A DNA stretch of 64,000 nt from Brachybacterium fresconis (GTDB lineage: Bacteria > Actinomycetota > Actinomycetes > Actinomycetales > Dermabacteraceae), in assembly GCF_017876515.1 (NCBI RefSeq), contig NZ_JAGIOC010000001.1, positions 248,001 through 312,000 on the forward strand. Reading direction: 5' to 3'. Positions within the stretch are counted from its first letter, which is position 1, and each line of letters begins with the position of its first letter. Under the pieces are notes generated by a model. It saw nothing but the letters and a program-made list of their open reading frames with translations, did no database searches and was not told the origin of the DNA. Positions 19,275-27,766 of this stretch are shown here, in pieces. Position numbers and translations under genes: made by a program.

Positions 19275-20344
19275 TGCCGGCCGAGATCCATCCGGTCGCC
19301 GATTCCTGGCCGGACGGGCTGCTCGTCTACGAGGCACGGCACGAAACCACCGTTTTGAGCGCTCCTCTGCGCGCCGTCATCGACGATGCGCGGGAGTCCG
19401 GTCGCAGGGCGGTCCTCGTGACCCCGGCGACCTCCGTGATCAGCTGGGCCGTCGCGGAGAGGCTGCGGGAGGCCGACGGGATGTGGGCTGTCCGGACTCT
19501 GGACGGACGACTGTTCAACGCGCTGTCGGGCTACGAGGCGGCGTCGCCCGCGGAGCTCTGGGACGAACCGACCGAGCATGCGATGCGACTGGACACCTTC
19601 AGCGGGCCGCCTTCCGGCGGTGATGCCTACCTCAGCCTAGACGTGTACGCCCGGGAGCGGGCCAGCGCCGGAACCCGCTTCGGCGGCCTCGCGGAGAGCC
19701 TCGTGCGGTCCCTGGGCGCTGAGGCTCTGGAGTCGTGGGGTCAGCAGGAGCCGACCACACGTCGATGGGATCCCAGAGGGCTCACGTCCTCACTGCGCTC
19801 GCAGATGCCGGTGACGACCCCGCACTATGTCAGCGGGCCCTACGGGACGGTCTTCAGCACCACAGTCGCGAGGACGAGCAAGGGGCTGCTCGAGCACACC
19901 CGAGGAATGGTGCCCATCGGGGAGTTCGACCGCCAGCTCGAGGCAGGCGGTGCGATCCATCTCGCCCGCCACCCACGTCTGGAAACAGCACTGGTAGAGC
20001 TTGCCCAGTCCTTCCGGCCGACGGTGGCGATGGTCTCCCTTACGCAAGCAGTCAGGACGGGCGGCGGGACAGGCCAGCGCGCGGCGGCGCGTTGGCCCGA
20101 CCAACCGGTGGCCGTGCTGATCGGCGCGCGGGCCGTGCGCGATCTCGATCTGGACCTCGACGAGCTCGCGCAGCGCCACGATGTCACCCATGTCGGGTCC
20201 CACCGGGCACCGTGCGCGCTGCTGCGCCTTTCGGGCCCTGATCCGATGTGGCACCAGTTCGTCGCCTTCACCCACGACCTCGACGAGGAGCGCTTGGCGT
20301 CCGCCCTGGCGGTCGACTTCGCGAGGATCCGGGAGGCGAGCTGA
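19274..20344 (+). CDS. DUF6177-like protein of T7SS loci
   Basis: This 356-residue cytosolic protein has an N-terminal part with RAVLVTPATSVISWAVAERL and MWAVRTLDGRLFNALSGYEA, which recalls DUF6177, a family found in actinobacterial type VII secretion clusters. No signal peptide, membrane helix or catalytic motif is visible. It overlaps its neighbours by one base on each side, so expression with the WXG100-like genes is assured. A chaperone-like role for substrates is a guess from context. Confidence 0.65.
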   Translation: MPAEIHPVADSWPDGLLVYEARHETTVLSAPLRAVIDDARESGRRAVLVTPATSVISWAVAERLREADGMWAVRTLDGRLFNALSGYEAASPAELWDEPTEHAMRLDTFSGPPSGGDAYLSLDVYARERASAGTRFGGLAESLVRSLGAEALESWGQQEPTTRRWDPRGLTSSLRSQMPVTTPHYVSGPYGTVFSTTVARTSKGLLEHTRGMVPIGEFDRQLEAGGAIHLARHPRLETALVELAQSFRPTVAMVSLTQAVRTGGGTGQRAAARWPDQPVAVLIGARAVRDLDLDLDELAQRHDVTHVGSHRAPCALLRLSGPDPMWHQFVAFTHDLDEERLASALAVDFARIREAS

Positions 20345-20682
20345 TGGCGACGGAGATCGTGCTGCTGAGCGATGTGCCGCTTCCCGTCGAGGTGGCGCAC
20401 CGCGCGTTGATCCGCATCCTGCCAGAGGCCGAGTCCTTCGATTTCTCCGTTCCGGGCCTGTCGATGCATGTCGATCTCGGCCAGACGACGGTCCTGACTG
20501 TCTGCGAGAGTGTCGAGGTCGAGATCGAGGGGGCGGGGGCCGACCTCCTGGCGGATCCCGCGCCGCACTACACGTACTGGACCGACATCGCGATCCCGGA
20601 CCACAGTCTCGAGTCCACGGCGCGAGCGGCAGCGGAAGAGATGGCACGCGCCGTCTCGGGCCACATCAGCGACAAGAGGTGA
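20344..20682 (+). CDS. Small T7SS-associated protein, family not recognised
   Basis: This 112-residue protein starts at ATG 20344, overlapping the previous stop (TGATG). It is acidic and mixed alpha/beta (MATEIVLLSDVPLPVEVAHR, VDLGQTTVLTVCESVEVEIE), with no export signal or membrane segment. It is fixed in the operon between the DUF6177-like and a WXG-like gene. It could be a small partner or chaperone; I cannot name a family. Confidence 0.6.
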   Translation: MATEIVLLSDVPLPVEVAHRALIRILPEAESFDFSVPGLSMHVDLGQTTVLTVCESVEVEIEGAGADLLADPAPHYTYWTDIAIPDHSLESTARAAAEEMARAVSGHISDKR

Positions 20683-20686
20683 ACAC

Positions 20687-21052
20687 ATGAGCAGATGGAG
20701 GATCGATCCCGCGGGGGTACAGCGGGTGATCGACGTCGTCAGCGAGGACAACGCGGACATGCATGACGCCCTCGGCGAAGAGCAGCTCGCGGCGTGCTAC
20801 TCGGGGCTTGACTGGGGCAGCTCGTTCACGTCGATGGTCCCGGAGGCGTTGAACCGCCTGATGGAGGACCAACAGACGAACCTGACCACGATCATGAACG
20901 GCATCGACGCGGCACGCCTGGGGGTGGCCAATGCGACCACGGCCTACAACAACGGCCAGGAAGAGATGATCGGCGTGTTCCAGTCGAAGGCGGCCAGCGC
21001 GGCCGACGATGGCGACTTCAGCTACTTCGACCAGCACGGCCTTCTCGGCTGA
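20687..21052 (+). CDS. WXG100-like / DUF6507-like protein preceding the toxin
   Basis: This 121-residue protein starts at ATG 20687 (MSRWRIDPAGVQRVIDVV), with ACAAGAGGTG upstream. The opening WxIDPxGVQxVI resembles DUF6507 proteins, small helical partners coded before T7SS effectors. The centre (LDWGSSFTSMVPEALNRLME) and a long helix after it fit a WXG-type hairpin. It ends 12 bases before the polymorphic toxin, a typical place for a toxin-specific export partner. Confidence 0.65.
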   Translation: MSRWRIDPAGVQRVIDVVSEDNADMHDALGEEQLAACYSGLDWGSSFTSMVPEALNRLMEDQQTNLTTIMNGIDAARLGVANATTAYNNGQEEMIGVFQSKAASAADDGDFSYFDQHGLLG

Positions 21053-21064
21053 CGGGGTGACCAG

Positions 21065-23368
21065 ATGACGACACCACCGATGGGCGGCGGGGCCCCGGAC
21101 CCGGTCGACCCCAGCGGATTGATCAACCCGGACCAGTTCGTATGCAGCTGGACGACGCTGGATACCTCATCGATCGAGGCCGGTGCCTCGTCGCTGCGGA
21201 CGATGGGCACCAAGGTCCGCGATGAGGTCCAGGGGATGCGGATGACCTGGTCGAGCCTGCCGGCCAGTTACGAGGGGCCGGAGCAGGAGCTGGTCTATTC
21301 GTTGCTGAATGACCCGAGGGATGCGGCAGAGGACCTCAAGGAGAGGTTGAACTCCGCGGCAGTGCAGCTGGACACCTATGCGATGGTGCTGTTCGACATC
21401 GCGCTGGACCTGATGGACCTCGAGAGCGAGGCACGGGAGTTCCGGGCCCGGGCACAGGCCGGGTATGTCGAGGAGAAGCAATATGCGGTCGGGGGCAACA
21501 GCCCGAACCGGACCAAGACTGAGGAAGTCGCCTGGGACGAGCACGGAACCGCCGTCGAGAAGAACAACACTCTGCTGGCGAGGTATGCGGGCTTGATGGA
21601 GCGCATCTCCAGCGCGGCTGCCTATTGCGCCAACTCGATCAACGAGCTGCAGATGGGCACGGTCGAGTCCGCGTTCACGCCGGTGACAGCGGACGCGATC
21701 ATGAACTCTTCGCAGCCGATGCCCTGGGGCAGCCCTGTGGCGGAGGACCGTAACTGCGGAGAGTCCGTCTGGGACGGTACGGGCAACTTCGTCAAGAACT
21801 CTGCAGTCGGGGTCTCGTCGATGGCTGGGTTCGACTTCGACGACAGCACGACCTGGGGCCAGACGATGAAGCAGTCGTGGGTCGGTGCGGCGGACTTCGG
21901 GTTCTCCTCGTTGGTGGCAATCACCCCGGTGACATACCTCGCCTATGTTCCGGGCATCTCTGGCACCGGGGCGGGGCAGTTCATGCAGGAGCGGCATCGC
22001 ACCGCGCGGGACGGGGTGGGGTCGATCGTCGGTTGGGACGGTGCCGCGGCTGAGGCCGGCGGCGACGGGTGGCATGCCTGGAAGGAAGACCCCGTCGCGG
22101 CGGGGACCGAGACCGTCTTGAACATCGGCACTTTCTTCATCCCCGTCGGCGGGGCTGTCGCCGGTGGAGGCAAGGTCCTGTCGACTGCGGGTCGTGCGGG
22201 GCGTCTCGCGAAGGGCGCACGAGGTGGCAAGCACGTGAAGGGGAACGCCGCCGACTTCGTGATGCCCGCTGGCGCGAACATCACCAAGGGATCCACCGGC
22301 GTGTTCTCCAAGGGGGTGGAGACCTCTCGCGGCCGCACAGGCGTCCTCGAGGACGTCGAGCTCGAGCCTTCACCTACCCCTTCCAGGCCGGGTGACGGGG
22401 CGGAAACTGACCCTGGCGCGGACGCTGGGCCTCCCAGCAGCAGTGCTGATGGTTCACGGGCGGCGGAGCCGCCGCGGGGGAGGGATGAGACCGACCCCGG
22501 GGGCACGGGCGACAGCGGAGACTCGGCAGCGCCGGGCCGCTCGGCAGAGACTAGTGCTCCGGAGGGTCGAGTGGATACCGCTTCCGGCGGGGCAGAATCG
22601 CATCAAGGCGATGGTCGAGGTCCGGAGAACAGTGTCGATGCGGCGAACCGGGCTGCCGACCCGGGTGAGCAGAGTGCCGCTCCAGCTGGACGGGGTGCAT
22701 CGAAGCAATGGGCTCCGCCGGCAGTTGAGCATCACGTTGACTTCGAAGGAAAGGTCGGCAGCCGAACGCAGTTCCCTCCGAAGGGCGTGGAGCTGGAGGC
22801 CAACACGGCATACGAGGTCGCCGGTCGCGGCACGTACTACACCGACGCTACCGGGAGAGTCACGCACGTCGTCACCGACTACGGCCCGTCGAGTACACCG
22901 AACCCAGACCTCAACCACCCGGCCCCCAACACCACCTACGTCGTGAACGACAAGCACGTGTTCGTGACGGATGCGAAGTCGCGAACCGTGGAGGTGCACG
23001 CACCGCACCTCGAGCGGGCCGAGGCACCTCGATCGGGGAGCATCCAACAAAGTGTTGGACGCTCTGCCGGGCCAGGCTACGATGGTGGACATTTCATCCA
23101 GAACGCGCTGGGTGGCGGTCGCGAGCGAATCAATATAGCCGGGATGCTTGAGGAGTTGAACAGGTCCGGCTCAAGGACTTATCGGCCTGTCGCTCAAAAC
23201 TATTACCAAATAGAAGCGAGGCTTCGTAGCGCGATTGATGGCGGTAGCGAGGTCGGGGAGTCTGTGTATCTCAAGTACGGGGAGTCCGATACTCCTAGCC
23301 GAATTACGATCCAGTACACCATTGACGGAGAAGCGAAACGAAGGGTTTTCCAAAATGTCCGACACTGA
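21065..23368 (+). CDS. Type VII-secreted polymorphic toxin, DNA/RNA non-specific endonuclease tip
   Basis: This 767-residue modular toxin starts at ATG 21065. Residues 1-150 are a helical, WXG/LXG-like export domain (LRTMGTKVRDEVQGMRMTWS). Residues 215-420 form a pre-toxin region with two hydrophobic stretches (SLVAITPVTYLAYVPGISG; TVLNIGTFFIPVGGAVAGGG). Then comes a Ser/Asp/Glu-rich linker (420-560) and a C-terminal nuclease of the Endonuclease_NS_2 type with YDGGHFIQNALGGG (Y672, catalytic His676) and NIAGMLEELNRSG. The tip has lower GC than the rest, as expected of a swapped module. Its 3' end overlaps the immunity gene by 14 bases. Pre-toxin and linker recur at 51482-52617 and the tip at 57298-58116. 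Confidence 0.88.
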   Translation: MTTPPMGGGAPDPVDPSGLINPDQFVCSWTTLDTSSIEAGASSLRTMGTKVRDEVQGMRMTWSSLPASYEGPEQELVYSLLNDPRDAAEDLKERLNSAAVQLDTYAMVLFDIALDLMDLESEAREFRARAQAGYVEEKQYAVGGNSPNRTKTEEVAWDEHGTAVEKNNTLLARYAGLMERISSAAAYCANSINELQMGTVESAFTPVTADAIMNSSQPMPWGSPVAEDRNCGESVWDGTGNFVKNSAVGVSSMAGFDFDDSTTWGQTMKQSWVGAADFGFSSLVAITPVTYLAYVPGISGTGAGQFMQERHRTARDGVGSIVGWDGAAAEAGGDGWHAWKEDPVAAGTETVLNIGTFFIPVGGAVAGGGKVLSTAGRAGRLAKGARGGKHVKGNAADFVMPAGANITKGSTGVFSKGVETSRGRTGVLEDVELEPSPTPSRPGDGAETDPGADAGPPSSSADGSRAAEPPRGRDETDPGGTGDSGDSAAPGRSAETSAPEGRVDTASGGAESHQGDGRGPENSVDAANRAADPGEQSAAPAGRGASKQWAPPAVEHHVDFEGKVGSRTQFPPKGVELEANTAYEVAGRGTYYTDATGRVTHVVTDYGPSSTPNPDLNHPAPNTTYVVNDKHVFVTDAKSRTVEVHAPHLERAEAPRSGSIQQSVGRSAGPGYDGGHFIQNALGGGRERINIAGMLEELNRSGSRTYRPVAQNYYQIEARLRSAIDGGSEVGESVYLKYGESDTPSRITIQYTIDGEAKRRVFQNVRH

Positions 23369-23813
23369 TCATTCCAGCATTCCATTAATGATCCGACAGG
23401 GGCAACTCATTGACGAAATTGCCTCGCAGGTTCCCCTGGAGGTCGAGGGAGAGTGGAGCAAGCTTATTTACATTCGAACCGCTGTGTCGATGAATGCGCA
23501 AGAAGAGATGCGAGTGTATCGGCCAGACGGTTCAGTGGGTTCGGCACTCCCTCCCCTCGACATGGAAGATCTGAGCGAAGAGCTCCGAAAGGTCATGTAC
23601 CGGGATGGGGTTGGAACGTGGTTTACGGCAACGTGGACACTGGAGCGCGAAGAGTCGGGCGAGATCTCGGTTAGCTCGGAATTCGATTACGAGAATGAGC
23701 CGAAATGGGATGCGTCTATCACGGCTTCGACTTACGCGATCGAACTAGAAGATTTTCCTAGAGACGAGGAGAATATTCCAGAATGGCTCAAAAGGAAGGT
23801 TCTAAAAGCGTAG
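23355..23813 (+). CDS. YezG-family (DUF600-like) immunity protein
   Basis: This 152-residue cytosolic protein starts at ATG 23355 inside the toxin's last codons. The motifs GVGTWFTATWTLEREESGE, EFDYENEPKWD and EDFPRDEENIPEWLKRKV are those of YezG-type immunity proteins, which neutralise nuclease tips of type VII toxins. The overlap ensures co-expression with the toxin. GC content is clearly below that of the T7SS genes, in line with acquisition together with the toxin tip. A diverged relative lies at 58103-58567 behind the orphan copy of the same tip. Confidence 0.87.
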   Translation: MSDTDHSSIPLMIRQGQLIDEIASQVPLEVEGEWSKLIYIRTAVSMNAQEEMRVYRPDGSVGSALPPLDMEDLSEELRKVMYRDGVGTWFTATWTLEREESGEISVSSEFDYENEPKWDASITASTYAIELEDFPRDEENIPEWLKRKVLKA

Positions 23814-23928
23814 CACGATGTTCCCTAGGGCGATTATTGATCGTGGTCGAGTGGCGGGCATGGAGTGGTGTCAAAACGGCTCTTCCCGGTTCGTGGTGAA
23901 GGAGGGGGCCGCGTCGTTGGCGTAGAAC

Positions 23929-23990
23929 GGCTCGTGGTCCTGCTGTGATGGGTGTTGTCGAGACATCCATGAAGCGAGGGACCACGAGCC
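23929..23990 (+). promoter_or_regulatory. Leader hairpin of the ISL3 transposase, copy 1
   Basis: GGCTCGTGGTCC (23929-23940) pairs perfectly with GGACCACGAGCC (23979-23990), which lies one base before the GTG start at 23992. A long transcript entering from outside the element would fold the start region into this stem. A transcript beginning between the arms would not. The arrangement is like the anti-readthrough hairpins known from IS10 and IS50. Confidence 0.55.
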
Positions 23991-23991
23991 T

Positions 23992-24881
23992 GTGTATGAG
24001 CCTACTGGCTCGCCGCGTGATGCTGCGAGCACGATCTTCAACCTGCCCGGCTACCGGGTCGTCGATGCCGCCGACGTCCCCGACGGTGCTCGGAGGGTGC
24101 TCATCGAATCCATCCTTGCCCCGGGGTGCCCGACCTGCGGGGTGGTCGCGACCAGGGTGCATTCGCGTCGCAGGCAGCGGCTCCGCGACGTCCCGATAGG
24201 CGGCGCGGTGGAGGTGGTGTGGGCCAAGCGCCGCTGGTTCTGCGATGAACCGTCTTGTGGCCGGGGCACGTTCGCCGAGGCCACCGAGGAGGTCCCCCGC
24301 TACGCCCGCTCCACCACGCGGCTCAAGAGCGACCTCGTCAGCGCCGTCATTACCTCCGGGCGCGCGGCCTCAGAAGTCGCCCGCGCGCACGGGGTCTCCT
24401 GGTGGATGGTCCAGGCCGCCCTCGCAGCCGCAACCATGCTCCTGCCCAGCGTGGACACGGTTCACGTCACGCGTCTGGGCGTCGATGAGCACCGCTACCG
24501 GTCCGTGCGCTTCTTCCGCACCGACCAGGGCGATTGGAAGCGTTTCGAGCCGTGGATGACGACCCTGGTCGACCTGGGCACCGGGCAGGTCCTCGGCGTC
24601 GTCGATGGTCGCGACTCCACTGCCGTCGGCGACTGGCTGGCCGAGCGCTCGAACTCGTGGCTGGAGCGGGTCGAGATCGTCGCCATCGACCCCTCGGCCG
24701 CGTTCCGCAAGGCGCTGCGGACCTACCTACCTCAAGCAGCGGTCTCGGTCGACAAGTTCCACCTCGTCAAGCTGGCCAACGACATGGTCACCACGGTCCG
24801 TCAGCGCCTCGCTCGGACCCAGCACGGCCGGCGAGGCCGCAAGAACGATCCTGCCTGGGCTCACCGCATGCTGCTGCTCCG
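23992..24881 (+). pseudogene. ISL3-family transposase, 3'-truncated
   Basis: Starts at GTG 23992. It has the N-terminal zinc-binding motif (LAPGCPTCGVVATRVHSRRR, then CDEPSCGRGTF), the HTH (ITSGRAASEVARAHGVSWWM) and the first DDE-type catalytic segments (VTRLGVDEHRYRSVRFFRTD, VEIVAIDPSAAFRKALRTYL, VSVDKFHLVKLAND). It is cut after AWAHRMLLLR by IS1634 copy A. The missing part, by comparison with 43424-44710, is about 130 residues including the final catalytic Glu region. It should be inactive. Confidence 0.88.
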
Positions 24882-26526
24882 CCTGACTTGCACAGGTAGG
24901 AGCCGATTCTGGAGATTCTCTCGTGTTCGTGCTGGTGAGCGCTTCGCGCAGTGTGGAAGTGACACACTAACCGGATGGTGTTTCTGCGGAAGGTGACCAC
25001 GGCGTCTGGTGCGACGGCCGTGCAGATCGCCGAGCGGAAGAACCGTCGGGACGTGGTCCTCGAGCATCTTGGCTCCGCACGCACCGAAGCGGAGCTCGCC
25101 GCGTTGATGAGCGCCGGCAGGGACAAGATCCACGCCGGCCAACGGGCTCTTGACCTCGACCTTTCCCAGGATCCACAGGCGGCCGTCGTGCAGTCGAAAC
25201 ATTCTCGCCTGCTGGTGGAGACGCTCCGCTCGGCCTGGTCCACGCTCGGCTTCGATGTCGTCGAGGATGAGGCGTTCTTCCAGCTCGTCGCCGCGAGGCT
25301 GATCGAACCGACCTCGATGAGCGATTCCCGCCGCGTCCTGGCCGATGTCGGCGTCCAGCCGGTCCACCGCAACACCTTCCACGCCGCTCTCCAGCGCTGC
25401 GGCGAGCGTGAGTACCGCGACCGCATTGCCGCGAAGTGCTTCAAACACGCCTCGACCAGCGGCGACATCTCCCTGGTGCTCTACGACGTCACCACGCTCT
25501 ACTTCGAAGCCCCGAAGGAAGATGAACTGAGGAAAGTCGGCTTCAGCAAGGAGCGCAGGGTCGATCCCCAGATCGTGGTCGGCCTGCTGGTGGACCGGAA
25601 CGGGTTCCCGCTGGAGATCGGCTGCTTCGAGGGCAACAAGGCGGAGACCCTCACGATCGTGCCGATCATCAAGCAGTTCCAGGCGCGACACAACCTGGCG
25701 GACATGGTCGTCGTCGCGGACGCCGGGATGCTCTCGATGGCGAACCTGAACGCCCTGGCCGAAGCGGAGCTGAAGTTCATCGTCGGCTCACGGCCGAAGA
25801 AAGCCCCCGGTGACCTGGCCAATCACTTCCACTGGAACGGGGACGCGTTCAGCGATGGGCAGCTGATCGACACGGTCACCCCGCGGCACGGCTCCACCAA
25901 GACCGAGACGAAGCGACGCCGCAAAGAGCCGGTCTGGGACGCGAAGGAGCATCCCGGGCACTGGCGCGCGGTCTGGTCCTACTCCCGCAAACGCGCAGTC
26001 CACGACAACTACACCCTCACCCAGCAGGAGAACAGGGCCCGAGCCGTGATCGCCGGCGACGCCTCCGTCAAGGGCACCCGGTTCATCAAATCCACCACGG
26101 CCGGCAAGAAGCTGGATGAGGAGTCGCTGGAGAAGGCGAAGCAGCTGGTCGGGCTGAAGGGCTACGTCACCAACATCCCCGCGAGCACCATGGCCGCGCC
26201 GGAGGTGCTCTCCAGCTACCACGACCTCTGGCACGTGGAGCAGTCCTTCCGAATGAGCAAGACAGACCTCCAGGCCAGACCCATGTTCCATCATCAGCGC
26301 GACGCGATCGAAGCCCACCTCACCATCGTCTTCACCGCGCTGGCGATCGCCCGCTACCTCCAAGACACGACCGGGTTCAGCATCCGAAAGATCATCCAGA
26401 CCCTCCGCCCGCTGCAGGACGTCACGATCACCCTGGCCAGGCAGCAGATCACCGCGAAGCCCGACCTCACCGACGACGCCCGACACGTCCTCGACGCACT
26501 GACACACTAAACCTGTGCAAGTCAGG
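24882..26526 (+). mobile_element. IS1634-family insertion sequence, copy A (complete)
   Basis: A 1645-base element bounded by inverted repeats CCTGACTTGCACAGGT at the left and its complement at the right. The boundaries are fixed by comparison with copy B (52618-55632), where a long target duplication shows the exact ends. Here no duplication is seen: the left flank is a cut ISL3 element and the right flank is unrelated, so flanking DNA was deleted or exchanged after insertion. Copy C starts at 63322 in opposite orientation. Confidence 0.92.
24975..26510 (+). CDS. IS1634-family (IS4-like DDE) transposase
   Basis: This 511-residue transposase starts at ATG 24975 (MVFLRKVTTASGATAVQIAE). Recognisable pieces are the catalytic-core strand LVLYDVTTLYFEAPKEDELR, the second Asp region NLADMVVVADAGMLSMANLN and the YREK-like Glu region LSSYHDLWHVEQSFRMSKTD. 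The end reads RPLQDVTITLARQQITAKPD, close to the right inverted repeat. Full length for the family and without internal stops, so probably active. It is the likely source of copies B and C. Confidence 0.93.
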   Translation: MVFLRKVTTASGATAVQIAERKNRRDVVLEHLGSARTEAELAALMSAGRDKIHAGQRALDLDLSQDPQAAVVQSKHSRLLVETLRSAWSTLGFDVVEDEAFFQLVAARLIEPTSMSDSRRVLADVGVQPVHRNTFHAALQRCGEREYRDRIAAKCFKHASTSGDISLVLYDVTTLYFEAPKEDELRKVGFSKERRVDPQIVVGLLVDRNGFPLEIGCFEGNKAETLTIVPIIKQFQARHNLADMVVVADAGMLSMANLNALAEAELKFIVGSRPKKAPGDLANHFHWNGDAFSDGQLIDTVTPRHGSTKTETKRRRKEPVWDAKEHPGHWRAVWSYSRKRAVHDNYTLTQQENRARAVIAGDASVKGTRFIKSTTAGKKLDEESLEKAKQLVGLKGYVTNIPASTMAAPEVLSSYHDLWHVEQSFRMSKTDLQARPMFHHQRDAIEAHLTIVFTALAIARYLQDTTGFSIRKIIQTLRPLQDVTITLARQQITAKPDLTDDARHVLDALTH

Positions 26527-26941
26527 TGGCGCAGAGCGCATCCCTGGGTGTGACGCCCACGGGACGATGGGCAGGAAGAACCCCGCCACGACCGGGTTGA
26601 TCCGGCCGGCGGGGCCCTGGCGGGAGGCGGATGGGGCCAGACCCTCCCGGACGATGAACCGAGTCTCTACGGTCCGTCGAGGCCCGATGCCGAGGGGTGC
26701 TCACCCAGCTCCGGATCCCCTGTATCCCGGGAAGTGGGCGGCGCGAGCGTCTCGCGGGACCAGGCCGGGCACGAAGGTTCCCCACGGCTGGCCGATGCGG
26801 CAGCGTCAGACCTCCTCACCGCTCACGGCGACGCCGCCTTTCTTGCGACCAAGCGGCAACTGCTCCGGGCAATCCTGAATGCCCGCACGCAGGTCTTCGA
26901 CGTCTACTGGACGGAAATGGTTGTCGGCGCCAGGCTGCGAA
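26527..26941. other. Intergenic stretch right of IS1634 copy A
   Basis: This 415-base stretch contains no gene I can support. A 76-codon plus-strand frame (26734-26964) reads DLLTAHGDAAFLATKRQLLR and VYWTEMVVGARLRIRVSG, which looks protein-like, but has no good ribosome binding site and overlaps the end of the HEPN gene. It may be the remnant of a gene lost when IS1634 copy A rearranged its flank. The motif AAGTGGGCGG at about 26729 also occurs in the conjugative module. Confidence 0.4.
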
Positions 26942-27691
26942 TCAGAGTTTCAGGAGATCTATGATCGTGCCCCGAGACCTGCGATCGACTTCCTCGTGAA
27001 GCTCACGGATGAAGGCTGTCCACCATAGCACCTCGTTCTTCAACAGCTTGCCCTCGGTGCGGGCGGTGTGAACCGCTTCACCGCGAAGGTTAATGAGGAG
27101 GCTGAGGCAACGATCGACGTTCACGGTCGCGTTCTTGGTGACGCCTACGCTGGCAGGCAAGCCTTTCAGCTTGCCAAGTTCCGTTTCCGGCGCGACAGAC
27201 AAGTGAGACGGCAACGCATCGCCGATACCAGCAAGCTCGAACAGTGCCCGCACGTTCTTATAGCTGGCGGTGTTGATGCCGTAGCCCGCCCCCTCGCCAC
27301 CTTTGGCGGCCGTGTTGACCTCCTTGGTCCAGAGGCCTCGCCACCCTGGATGTACAGCAAGTTGCCACGCATCCTTGCCCGACAGGACATCCGCCACGTG
27401 AGTCGGAATGGAGTCAGTGGGGAGCGAGGAGGCCAGGACTTCAACGAGTTCGATCGCGACATCCTCGGCGTAGGACTCCCACACGGCGTACGTGAAGGTG
27501 ACGGCGGAGAGGTAGAGGTACTTCTGCTCGTTGGTCGGCCTGCCGCGCCCGTCGCTCGCGAAACTCATGAGTCCGCGGGGGACCTCCAGGGCCTTCTCGG
27601 CGCTGAGCGCAGCGGCGGTCCATTCAGTCTTAAGCCTGGCGGCGTCTCGATTTCCGTCCTCGGGCCCTCGCGCGGTGTTATTTGTTGTCAT
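26942..27691 (-). CDS. HEPN-domain protein downstream of the MmeI-like enzyme
   Basis: This 249-residue protein starts at ATG 27691 with GAGAAGGGTC before it. Helices dominate, and the C-terminal part has NLRGEAVHTARTEG, giving the R-x4-H motif (Arg203, His208) of HEPN ribonucleases. The N-terminal region (YLYLSAVTFTYAVWESYAED) resembles HEPN-like proteins coded in defence islands. It lies 75 bases after the restriction-modification gene on the same strand, so a joint defence role, with RNA cleavage as second line, is plausible. Family name below HEPN superfamily is uncertain. Confidence 0.68.
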   Translation of the reverse strand: MTTNNTARGPEDGNRDAARLKTEWTAAALSAEKALEVPRGLMSFASDGRGRPTNEQKYLYLSAVTFTYAVWESYAEDVAIELVEVLASSLPTDSIPTHVADVLSGKDAWQLAVHPGWRGLWTKEVNTAAKGGEGAGYGINTASYKNVRALFELAGIGDALPSHLSVAPETELGKLKGLPASVGVTKNATVNVDRCLSLLINLRGEAVHTARTEGKLLKNEVLWWTAFIRELHEEVDRRSRGTIIDLLKL

Positions 27692-27766
27692 GACCCTTCT
27701 CTCCTCGTCTGTGCCAATTATCTACGCCTTGCCTCTGTGCCGCGCAACAGGAATGCCGGCGGCCTA

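Larger units (their letters stand above)
23878..24881 (+). mobile_element. ISL3-family element, copy 1, truncated
   Basis: The left terminal repeat GGCTCTTCCCGGTTCGTGG starts at 23878, the same as in the complete copy at 43310-44754. The element ends abruptly at 24881, where IS1634 copy A begins; the right third, including the right terminal repeat, is absent on the far side. The IS1634 insertion therefore went with a deletion, or the two sides were brought together by recombination. Confidence 0.88.
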
